Shown here: positions 1 to 5,326 of the stretch, piece by piece
Layout of the letters: the number at the start of each line of letters is the position of its first letter
Position numbering within the stretch: the first letter of the stretch is position 1
From: Acidobacteriota bacterium
Lineage (GTDB): Bacteria > Acidobacteriota > Terriglobia > Terriglobales > Acidobacteriaceae
DNA: 5,326 bases
Reading direction: 5' to 3'
Assembly (NCBI GenBank): GCA_021782675.1
Contig: JAJXUS010000188.1
Coordinates: 1-5,326, forward strand
The notes under the pieces: generated by a model
Seen by the model: only the letters and a program-made list of their open reading frames with translations
What the model was told of the DNA's origin: nothing
The model's database searches: none
Made by a program: the position numbers and the translations under genes

Positions 1-2
1 CG

Positions 3-893
3 GCAGCGCGTGCGACGGTCAGCGAATATGCGCAACAGGCCCGCGATTTTGCGGAGAATATTCAGGCTTCGCCCGAGCGCCTGGATGCGATTGAAGAACG
101 GCTGGCGCTGCTCGACAAGCTGAAGCGCAAGTACGGAGCCAGCGTTGCCGAAGTGCTGGCCTACGGGCAGGAGGTCGCCCAGAAGCTGGCGGAGGTTGAC
201 AATCGCGACGACCTGTTGCGCGCGCTGCGGCAGGAGCTGGAGACCGCAGCGGCGGCCTACCGTGCGGCTGCGGAAGCGTTGACCCTGGAGCGACAGAAGG
301 CAGCCACCCGCCTGGCACGGCGTGCGGAAGAAGAGATCAACCAGTTGGCGATGAAGAGCCAGTTCCGCATCGCGGTCGCGGCGCGGCCGCAGGAGGGGCA
401 CTGGAGCCCGCATGGCTGGGACGCCATCGAATACACCATCGCCACCAATCCAGGTGAGCCGCTGAAGCCGCTCGAGAAGATTGCCTCGGGTGGTGAGATG
501 TCCCGCGTGATGCTCGCCTTAAAGGTGAGCGTTGAGAGTGCCACCGGCGCCCGCAAAGCGGCGGGAAAAGCGCCGCTGCCGCGCACGCTCATCTTCGATG
601 AAATCGACATTGGGATTGGCGGCGGGGCCGCGGAAGCCGTCGGGGAAAAGCTGAAGACGCTCTCCCGGAATCAGCAGATTCTCTGCATTACCCACCTGCC
701 GCAGATTGCCGCCTTCGCGGACCAGCACTTCCTGATCGAGAAGCAGTCCACCGCCAAAGTAACGCGGACATCGATCCGGCCCCTGAGCCAGCAGGAACGG
801 CGGCAGGAGATTGCCCGCATGCTGAGCGGGGCGACGGTGACGGAGAGCTCCCTGAAGCACGCCGAACAGATGCTGAAGCTAAGTGCGCGCTAA
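3..893 (+). CDS. recN: DNA repair ATPase RecN, C-terminal half (5' end outside window)
   Basis: RecN is a cytoplasmic SMC-like ATPase that acts in recombinational repair of double-strand breaks. The frame is open from the left edge, so about 296 residues are visible of a family length near 550-560; the N-terminal Walker A half is missing. Visible residues about 25-120 are heptad-like and charged (ERLDAIEERLALLDKLKRKY), matching the distal coiled-coil arm. The C-terminal ATPase lobe follows: ABC signature IASGGEMSR at about 160-168, Walker B TLIFDEID at about 195-202 followed by GIGGGAAEAVG, and H-loop CITHLPQIAAFAD at about 228-240. All key C-lobe residues are present, so this copy looks functional. 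A GTG at 153 is only an internal valine, not a start. The TAA stop at 891-893 overlaps the end of the convergent P450 gene. Family assignment is very secure; intactness upstream cannot be judged. Confidence 0.96.
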   Translation, partial: AARATVSEYAQQARDFAENIQASPERLDAIEERLALLDKLKRKYGASVAEVLAYGQEVAQKLAEVDNRDDLLRALRQELETAAAAYRAAAEALTLERQKAATRLARRAEEEINQLAMKSQFRIAVAARPQEGHWSPHGWDAIEYTIATNPGEPLKPLEKIASGGEMSRVMLALKVSVESATGARKAAGKAPLPRTLIFDEIDIGIGGGAAEAVGEKLKTLSRNQQILCITHLPQIAAFADQHFLIEKQSTAKVTRTSIRPLSQQERRQEIARMLSGATVTESSLKHAEQMLKLSAR

Positions 894-2272
894 CGCCGCG
901 TAAATTCCAGCCGCACCCCATGTTTGGCGCGCAGGGAGATTTGGGCGCTGAGGGCAAGCTCACGCGGCGTACCCGGCGCCGGCGTCAACCGCCACTCTCG
1001 CAGCATCGTCGCCAGCACCAGCACCATCTCCATCCAGGCAAAGCCTTCCCCGATACACATTCGCGAACCGGCGCCGAACGGGAAATAGGAGTAGCGCGGC
1101 CGCGCGGCGGCATTTTCGGGCAGAAAGCGGTCCGGATCGAACCGGAGCGGGTCTCCGTAAAATCGTGCATCCCGATGCAGGACGATCTGCGGGGTCAGCA
1201 ACAGCGAGCCTTTGGGAATCTGCATGCCGCGATATTCATACGTCTTGGCAGAGGTGCGCGCCGTAACCCATACCGGTGGAAAGATGCGCAGTGCTTCCGC
1301 GGCCACGCGACGTGTGTACGGCAGCCGCTCGTAGATTTCTGAGGCGTTGCCTCCGCTCTGGAGGGCTGCATTGGCTTCAGCGTGCACGCGCTCCTGGACC
1401 TCCGGATTCTGCGCGAGCAGAAAGCCGCAGAAGCTCAGCCCGTTAGCGGTTGTCTCATGGCCGGCCAGCAACAGCGTGAGACACTCGTCGCGCACCTGAC
1501 GGTCGGTCATACCGCCGGTTCCTTCTTCCTCATCCACGCTGGCCAGCAGCATGGAGAGCAGGTCGCCGTGGTCGCGCCCGGAGCGCCGCCGCTCGGTAAT
1601 GAGCGAATACATGCGGTCATCCAGTTTGCGCTGCGCCGTGCGAATACGGCGAATGAAGCCAATGGGGAGACGAAGAATGAGATCGGGGTAGGGCAGAAAG
1701 GCCAGCGGCAGAAAACCCATAAATGCTGTTACGGCGTCCGAGATGGTTTGTACGTCGGCCTTTACATCCGTATTAAAAAAGCATTTACCGGCGATGCGCA
1801 GTGTAAGCTGCAGCATTTGCAGATGTAGATCGAGCACGGAATGGTCCGCCCACTCATCGGTCATTGCATGAGTAAACTCCAGCATCGCCGCGCCATAGCC
1901 GGCAATGCGTTCGCGATGAAAGGCAGGTTGCACCAGGCGGCGCTGGCGCAGGTGCAGGGGCTCCTCACTGGTCAGCAGTCCTTCACCCAATGCAAAGCGG
2001 GCGCGTTGCATTACGATGCCGCGATGGTGAAAACCGGCGTCGCGGATCAGGACTTCAGAAACCATCTCCGGGTGATTGAACTGAAAGACGTGCCGGCCGA
2101 AGGCGGAAAAGTGAACCAGATCCCCGTACTTGCGCGCATTACTCTCAAGAAATTCATGGGTGCTGAGGCGCAGAAGGCCCGGATTTCGCAGGCGCGAGCG
2201 ATAACTGGGTCCCGGCGGATAGCCCGTGGCCGGGGATGGGGATGCGATCTTCGGTGAATGATCCGAAAGCAT
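890..2272 (-). CDS. Cytochrome P450 (heme monooxygenase)
   Basis: Complete P450 of 460 residues from the ATG at 2272. P450s use a cysteine-ligated heme, O2 and electrons from a redox partner to hydroxylate or otherwise oxidise organic substrates. Landmarks seen: proline-rich start TGYPPGPSYRSRL (about 16-28); C-helix HLRQRR (107-112), placed like the WxxxR heme-propionate motif; I-helix oxygen-activation motif AGHETT (270-275); K-helix ExxR as EALR (326-329); FDPDRF (378-383); and the heme loop FGAGSRMCIG (399-408) with ligand Cys406. No N-terminal membrane anchor is evident, so it is probably soluble. The frame runs on to a GTG at 2368, but that start has no ribosome site and would add 32 residues reaching almost to the neighbouring gene. 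The ATG at 2272 lies just before the conserved proline-rich region, with a weak AGGA about 12 bases upstream. No ferredoxin or reductase gene is nearby, so redox partner and substrate are unknown. The fold is certain; the CYP family is not assigned. Confidence 0.95.
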   Translation of the reverse strand: MLSDHSPKIASPSPATGYPPGPSYRSRLRNPGLLRLSTHEFLESNARKYGDLVHFSAFGRHVFQFNHPEMVSEVLIRDAGFHHRGIVMQRARFALGEGLLTSEEPLHLRQRRLVQPAFHRERIAGYGAAMLEFTHAMTDEWADHSVLDLHLQMLQLTLRIAGKCFFNTDVKADVQTISDAVTAFMGFLPLAFLPYPDLILRLPIGFIRRIRTAQRKLDDRMYSLITERRRSGRDHGDLLSMLLASVDEEEGTGGMTDRQVRDECLTLLLAGHETTANGLSFCGFLLAQNPEVQERVHAEANAALQSGGNASEIYERLPYTRRVAAEALRIFPPVWVTARTSAKTYEYRGMQIPKGSLLLTPQIVLHRDARFYGDPLRFDPDRFLPENAAARPRYSYFPFGAGSRMCIGEGFAWMEMVLVLATMLREWRLTPAPGTPRELALSAQISLRAKHGVRLEFTRR

Positions 2273-2370
2273 GGGCGGCGATTTTCCTGAGGCGTTATCT
2301 GCGAACTTTTGCCGGACGACGGCATCTAAAGATTGTTCAGCAAGACAGATGAGTATAAAGGAGCCCACGA
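2273..2370. promoter_or_regulatory. Divergent intergenic region between P450 and UPF0173 hydrolase
   Basis: These 98 bases separate two divergent start codons and must hold both promoters unless these lie inside the flanking genes. On the minus strand a TATACT (plus-strand 2352-2357) matches the -10 consensus at five of six positions, but no good -35 hexamer sits 16-18 bases upstream. On the plus strand TTGCCG (2309-2314) is -35-like, without a convincing -10 at the right distance. No operator palindrome was recognised. The regulatory role is inferred from gene orientation; the individual boxes are weak. Confidence 0.45.
2357..2363 (+). promoter_or_regulatory. Ribosome binding site of the UPF0173 hydrolase gene
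   Basis: AAAGGAG lies 7 bases upstream of the ATG at 2371, a near-ideal Shine-Dalgarno match and spacing. It decides between two in-frame ATGs: the second, at 2389, has only a GGA almost touching it and no proper spacing. Confidence 0.85.
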
Positions 2371-3081
2371 ATGCAGCATTTTCATGGAATGACAGTGGAG
2401 TGGCTGGGACATGCCACGTTTCTGCTGAAGACAGCCAAGGGAACGACGATCTTGATCGATCCGTGGCTGGAATCCAACCCCGCGCACCCGAAGAACTGGC
2501 GCGCTCCGGAGAAGATCGATATCGTGCTCTGCCCTCACGGCCACATGGACCATATTGGCGATGCCGCTGCTGTGGCCAAAAAATACAAGCCGAATTTCAT
2601 TGGCATGTATGAATTGATGAGTTATTTGAAGACCAAGGGTGCGGAAAATATAACTCCGATGAATCTCGGAGGCACGGTAACCCTGAAGGATGTCACCGTC
2701 ACTCTGGTAGAGGCCCGCCATTCTTCATCGATCGATGACAATGGGCAGACGATCTACTGCGGAGAGCCGGCAGGTTTCATCATCCGCGTTGACGGCGAAC
2801 CTGTGCTTTACGATGCCGGCGATACTTCAGTTTTTGGCGATATGAAATTAATCGGGCAGATTTATAAGCCGCAGATCGCACTTCTTCCCATCGGCGACCA
2901 CTTCACCATGGGACCCGATACGGCTGCCATCGCCGCAGAATATGTCGGGTGCAACAAGGTCATTCCCACGCACTACGGAACATTTCCCGTGCTGACCGGA
3001 AGGCCGGAGCAACTGCGCGAACATCTGCGCGGCAAGTCGATCGATGTGCTGGAGCTGAAACCTGGCGAACCGCTCTATTGA
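2371..3081 (+). CDS. UPF0173 family metal-dependent hydrolase (metallo-beta-lactamase fold)
   Basis: Complete protein of 236 residues, close to the usual 225-240 of UPF0173 (YtkL-like) proteins. The family has a metallo-beta-lactamase fold and is thought to hydrolyse a substrate using two metal ions; the physiological substrate is unknown. Visible features: N-terminal strand with WLGHATFLL (11-19), then the strand ILIDPW (27-32); the metal motif HGHMDH (56-61); His117 in EARHSS; Asp151 in YDAGDTS (147-153); GDH (175-177); and His201 in PTHYGTFP (199-206). These supply the expected metal ligands, so the enzyme looks active. There is no signal peptide or membrane segment, so it is probably cytoplasmic. 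The start at 2371 is supported by the ribosome site AAAGGAG. It is transcribed alone, divergent from the P450, and followed about 17 bases after its stop by a strong hairpin terminator. Proximity to the P450 does not by itself imply a shared pathway. Confidence 0.94.
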   Translation: MQHFHGMTVEWLGHATFLLKTAKGTTILIDPWLESNPAHPKNWRAPEKIDIVLCPHGHMDHIGDAAAVAKKYKPNFIGMYELMSYLKTKGAENITPMNLGGTVTLKDVTVTLVEARHSSSIDDNGQTIYCGEPAGFIIRVDGEPVLYDAGDTSVFGDMKLIGQIYKPQIALLPIGDHFTMGPDTAAIAAEYVGCNKVIPTHYGTFPVLTGRPEQLREHLRGKSIDVLELKPGEPLY

Positions 3082-3098
3082 TCCGCTGCGTCGGCACA

Positions 3099-3134
3099 GC
3101 AAAAAGGGCTGGGACTATTCCCGGCCCTTTTTGC
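3099..3134. terminator. Bidirectional rho-independent terminator
   Basis: A 16-pair stem with a 4-base loop (CTAT, 3115-3118). The left arm is 3099-3114 (AAAAAGGGCTGGGA preceded by GC) and the right arm 3119-3134; pairing is complete apart from one G-U wobble. The GC-rich core is flanked by AAAAA (3101-3105) and TTTTT (3128-3132), so a U-tract is made whichever strand is transcribed. It lies between the stop of the hydrolase gene at 3081 and the stop of the convergent small gene at 3153, and probably ends both transcripts. Confidence 0.9.
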
Positions 3135-3152
3135 CGTGCTGCGAGAACCTAC

Positions 3153-3443
3153 TTACTTCCCAGACTGCTGCTTCTTCCGCTCCGCCCAGCGCTTCTTCAT
3201 GGCTTCGGCGATCCGCTTGCGGCCTTCCGGAGACAAACGGCGCTTGCGGCGAGTTGGAGCCGCGGTTGCAGTTGTGGCTGCTGCCTTGGGACGGCCCGGT
3301 CCACGCTTGACCGAAACACCCCCTGTCAATAAAGCGCGTGCTTGTTGCAGGCGCGCAATCTCCGCATCCAGTTCCGCTACGACACGATGAAATTCCACAA
3401 ACCCTCCAGAGTACCCATTCAGTGTAGGAATCGTCTCTTCCAC
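3153..3443 (-). CDS. Small basic protein with coiled-coil segment and AT-hook-like motif, function unknown
   Basis: Up to 96 residues if the GTG at 3443 is used. From the N-terminus: a short uncharged stretch; an amphipathic helix VVAELDAEIARLQQARALL (about 21-39), likely to form a coiled coil; KRGPGRPK (46-53), which resembles an AT-hook core (GRP flanked by basic residues); an Ala/Thr linker (54-63); then a strongly basic C-terminal helix with RRKRRLSPEGRKRIAEAMKK (65-84) followed by RWAERKK. The SPEGR(K)RI..A..KRWA pattern recurs, from memory, in small hypothetical proteins of acidobacteria and some other bacteria. A nucleoid- or DNA-binding role is inference from charge and motif only. 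The start is uncertain: the GTG at 3443 has no Shine-Dalgarno sequence, whereas an internal in-frame GTG at 3398 is preceded by GGAGGG and would give 81 residues beginning just before the coiled coil. It lies 111 bases downstream of the transporter frame on the same strand and ends at the bidirectional terminator. Confidence 0.75.
   Translation of the reverse strand: MEETIPTLNGYSGGFVEFHRVVAELDAEIARLQQARALLTGGVSVKRGPGRPKAAATTATAAPTRRKRRLSPEGRKRIAEAMKKRWAERKKQQSGK
3402..3407 (-). promoter_or_regulatory. Candidate ribosome binding site for an internal start of the small basic gene
   Basis: Minus-strand GGAGGG ends three bases before an in-frame GTG at 3398. The sequence match is strong, but the spacing is shorter than the usual 5-9 bases. 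It competes with the GTG at 3443, which has no recognisable site. Because it also lies within the longer reading frame (coding Gly-Gly), it could be fortuitous. Confidence 0.4.
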
Positions 3444-3554
3444 GAGCCAACTGAATGCGCCGCGGAAATAAGTCTGAATTCACCATACATTGCGCGGACT
3501 TAGACATGCAAGCAGTTGAGCTAGACAGAAGTAAGGTGCAAGGCTGAATACAGT
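3444..3554 (-). promoter_or_regulatory. Intergenic region upstream of the small basic gene, possible weak promoter
   Basis: These 111 bases lie between the transporter stop (TAG at 3555-3557) and the small gene. On the minus strand, TTGCAT followed 18 bases later by TATGGT could be a weak sigma70-type promoter (three and four consensus matches). No terminator hairpin for the upstream transporter frame was seen, so readthrough into the small gene is possible. No other feature was recognised. Confidence 0.25.
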
Positions 3555-5153
3555 CTAGGTTTTTGGAGGATTTTCTGGCGATTTTGAAGAGGACTCAGGC
3601 AGATTTAGCGGCTGCGCTGAGTGCTGTTCCAGGGCCAGCGATGCTTGTTCCTCGGCTTCTCTGGCACGAGAAATAGCTTCATGGAGATCCCTGGCTACCT
3701 GGCCTTCATCATCCGTATACTCGCGCGCCAGCCGGCCCAGGGCGTAGGTGACAATGTCGCTGTGATGCAGGTCATGCATCGCTTCATTGGCGCGGAACTT
3801 CAGCCAAAGCTGATGGACTAACTCCACGTCCTGCGGCTGCAGGTTGGGCGCGTGCGGACCGATGTGAAACGACTTGGCTTCGCCATCCGGCATCACGACA
3901 TAGAAGGTAAATTGGCGCTTGGGTTCAGGCAGGGATTCCCAGGCCTGGCCAGCGTGAAAGGCCTGCTCTTCGGCCGTCATTCGCGTGGAAAGACCGGCGA
4001 CAACAGTCGATGCGTCCAGGGAGTTAGCCGTCTGTACCACCGCGGCAAAAGGATCACCGGCTGGAACAACCAGAAGAGAAACGTGCCGCCCGAAGCTTTC
4101 TGCGACTGCCACGGCCTGGGTAAAGACTGCCTGCTCGTGCTCGGTAAACGCAAGCTGACTGGCGTCAATAAACTCAGGCCCACCGGCTGCCATGAGTCGG
4201 GCCGTGAGGACGACGACATCCTGGCTATCTTCTGAGCTATGAGAAAGCGCCCACCGCAGTGCTACCGGAGAGCGCGGATCACGCATCGTAACGACCACGC
4301 ATCCACGCCGGATGTTCAGGCTTTCACGGCTGACGCGGTCGTCGTTCTCCAGTTGAAAGTGCTCTTTCATCTCGCGTTCTATGGCCGCGTGGCGGCGGAC
4401 ATTGTCTTTCTCCGAGAGTGTAAAGAGCAGATAAAACACCGCCGCAAAGATAATTCCACTGATCGTTGCAATTTCTTTTGTCAGCAGATTGACGAGGGCT
4501 GTGCTCAACAGCACGAGGAAGACCGAGATCAATCCCACCGGGACCTCTGTCTTGCCGATGCGGAAGTTGATCGGCACCTTCCAGCCCCGCTCGCCATGAT
4601 AGCGATAGCGAAGCACCAGCATGGCCAGGCCGTTAAAGGTGAAGCTCCAGATGACACCGAAGGCGTAAGCTTCACCGATGACGATAATGTCGCCCCGGCT
4701 CAGAATGATGGTCGCTAACTGAAGAATGGTGACCAGGTTGATGATCCTGGTCGGTGTGCCGAATTTCTTCTGTGGCTTACGGAACCAGTCATGCAGCACG
4801 CCATCTTCGGCGACACGCATCAGTACGCCGGTCGAGCCAATGATGGACGTATTCACAGCGCCGGCCAGGATCAGAAAGCCGACAATCACTACGAAGATGC
4901 GGAAGGCGACCCGCAGCGCCAGCGGCCCCGCCATATACATGGCGATGCCTGCGATGGCATTGTTGCCGTAGACAGAGACGCGAACGCTGTCCGGAATCAG
5001 CATGACGGCAAGCAGGGCGGCGCCGCCGGTAATGATGACGGGAAAGCGATCCATCAGTCCATGGGGGTTGGCGAGGACGGAGACGCCCTCGTGGGGCGCG
5101 GCGAGGTTCCACGGATGCGGGGCCTGACGGAACTCCTGCATACCGGTGTTCAT
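3555..5153 (-). CDS. APC-superfamily amino acid permease, C-terminal half, with Usp-like cytoplasmic domain (lacks its normal N-terminus)
   Basis: 532 residues from the first in-frame ATG at 5153. From about residue 45 onward it reads as an APC-type amino acid/cation permease: hydrophobic segments at about 38-53, 66-80, 84-100, 134-152, 156-182, 203-223 and 228-246. Typical APC sequence occurs between helices: AGAVNTSIIGSTGVLMRVAE (97-116), then GVLHDWFRKP and FGTPTRI. Only about half of the 12 expected helices are present; the substrate-binding first helices are missing. After residue 247 comes a cytoplasmic tail of about 285 residues with a diverged Usp-like alpha/beta domain: CVVVTMRDPRSPVALRWAL (285-303), DVVVLTAR, VSLLVVPAGDPF and DASTVVAGLSTRMT (380-393), then a charged C-terminus. 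The ATG at 5153 has no good ribosome site, and the frame continues upstream into OPT-transporter sequence, so this start is probably only the first Met after an amber codon. A functional transporter is unlikely in this form. Family is clear; status as a gene is doubtful. Confidence 0.75.
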   Translation of the reverse strand: MNTGMQEFRQAPHPWNLAAPHEGVSVLANPHGLMDRFPVIITGGAALLAVMLIPDSVRVSVYGNNAIAGIAMYMAGPLALRVAFRIFVVIVGFLILAGAVNTSIIGSTGVLMRVAEDGVLHDWFRKPQKKFGTPTRIINLVTILQLATIILSRGDIIVIGEAYAFGVIWSFTFNGLAMLVLRYRYHGERGWKVPINFRIGKTEVPVGLISVFLVLLSTALVNLLTKEIATISGIIFAAVFYLLFTLSEKDNVRRHAAIEREMKEHFQLENDDRVSRESLNIRRGCVVVTMRDPRSPVALRWALSHSSEDSQDVVVLTARLMAAGGPEFIDASQLAFTEHEQAVFTQAVAVAESFGRHVSLLVVPAGDPFAAVVQTANSLDASTVVAGLSTRMTAEEQAFHAGQAWESLPEPKRQFTFYVVMPDGEAKSFHIGPHAPNLQPQDVELVHQLWLKFRANEAMHDLHHSDIVTYALGRLAREYTDDEGQVARDLHEAISRAREAEEQASLALEQHSAQPLNLPESSSKSPENPPKT

Positions 5154-5326
5154 GATGTTGAGGGTGCCACCGATGGCGATGGTGGAGACGGCGATGCCGA
5201 TGAGGAAGGCGTAGCGCTGCTTAATCGGCGAAGCGCCGACGAGGAAACCTGTTTTGAGGTCCTGCTATGTATCACCGTCCTCTGCCGAAGCGATGCAGAC
5301 AACGCCGCCGATGGTGATGGCGAGAG
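5034..5326 (-). pseudogene. OPT-family oligopeptide transporter fragment with in-frame amber codon, joined to the APC frame
   Basis: Reading the minus strand in the frame of the downstream permease, the right edge encodes LAITIGGVVCIASAEDGDT, then TAG (5265-5267), then QDLKTGFLVGASPIKQRYAF and a hydrophobic helix LIGIAVSTIAIGGTL. The string GDT-x-QDLKTG-LVGA-P--Q is the conserved signature of bacterial OPT oligopeptide transporters, where the residue at the stop is commonly Ser; TCG to TAG is a single-base change. Both sides of the stop match OPT in one frame, so this is a nonsense mutation or a sequence error, not a gene boundary. Downstream, OPT-like sequence fades and APC sequence takes over between about 5000 and 5050; the left coordinate given here is approximate. 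The fragment runs off the window, so the rest of the OPT gene is unseen. Confidence 0.7.

Noticed and set aside
920..2257. Plus-strand open frames opposite the P450 (920-1342, 1382-1828, 1841-2257)
   Set aside because: They are antisense shadows of a gene with complete P450 motifs; their products have low-complexity Gln/Arg/His-rich composition and no recognisable domain.
2273..2368. N-terminal extension of the P450 to the GTG at 2368
   Set aside because: No ribosome site precedes the GTG, the extra 32 residues lack P450-like features or a convincing membrane anchor, and the extension would fill nearly all of the divergent intergenic space.
3405..3479. In-frame open stretch around and upstream of the small gene start, reading FRGAFSWLVEET then NGYSGG, faintly like the MsrA motif GCFWGVEE...GYSGG
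   Set aside because: The active-site Cys is absent, spacing is wrong, only about 12 codons are open upstream before a TGA at 3480-3482, and no further MsrA similarity follows. Probably chance.
3115..3507. Alternative minus-strand frame of 130 codons overlapping the small basic gene
   Set aside because: It runs through the terminator hairpin, its product has no coherent motif, and the 96-residue frame has a sensible coiled-coil/basic-helix design.
4239..4971. Plus-strand frames opposite the permease (4239-4718, 4726-4971)
   Set aside because: Antisense shadows; the opposite strand carries obvious APC helices and motifs.
5153..5153. Genuine translational start of a separate gene at the ATG at 5153
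   Set aside because: There is no Shine-Dalgarno at a usable distance, the start lies at the end of an OPT-like hydrophobic helix, and a permease beginning here would lack half its membrane domain.

Overview
The window is a moderately GC-rich bacterial chromosome fragment with ordinary housekeeping and accessory genes. No phage, insertion sequence, CRISPR array, rRNA or tRNA was seen. The mix of genes (a RecN with the GIGGGAAEAVG Walker B tail, a stand-alone P450, an UPF0173 hydrolase, a small SPEGRKRI-type basic protein, and an APC permease with a Usp-like tail) looks to me most like a soil acidobacterium of the Terriglobia type. That placement is a recollection of protein style, not a search result, and is held loosely.

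Layout: (1) bases 3-893, plus strand: the C-terminal half of the DNA-repair ATPase RecN, running in from the left edge. (2) 890-2272, minus strand: a complete cytochrome P450 that meets recN tail to tail with a 4-base overlap. (3) 2273-2370: a 98-base divergent intergenic region between the P450 and the next gene, with a clear ribosome binding site on the plus strand. (4) 2371-3081, plus strand: a complete UPF0173-type metallo-beta-lactamase-fold hydrolase. (5) 3099-3134: a strong hairpin with A/T tracts on both sides, serving as a bidirectional terminator. (6) 3153-3443, minus strand: a small basic protein with a coiled-coil segment and an AT-hook-like motif. (7) 3444-3554: a short intergenic region. 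(8) 3555-5326, minus strand: the most unusual part. It is one reading frame whose downstream portion is the C-terminal half of an APC-superfamily permease with a long Usp-like cytoplasmic tail. Its upstream portion is a piece of an OPT-family oligopeptide transporter. The two are joined in frame, and an amber codon sits inside the conserved OPT motif (DT-stop-QDLKTG).

The genes do not form one pathway. Transcription is convergent at recN/P450 and at hydrolase/small protein, and divergent at P450/hydrolase. The right end is best read as a decayed or rearranged transporter locus, or as an assembly chimera; the sequence alone cannot separate these. I see no convincing new multi-gene system here. 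The chimeric transporter frame and the small AT-hook-like gene are the two items most worth a second look.
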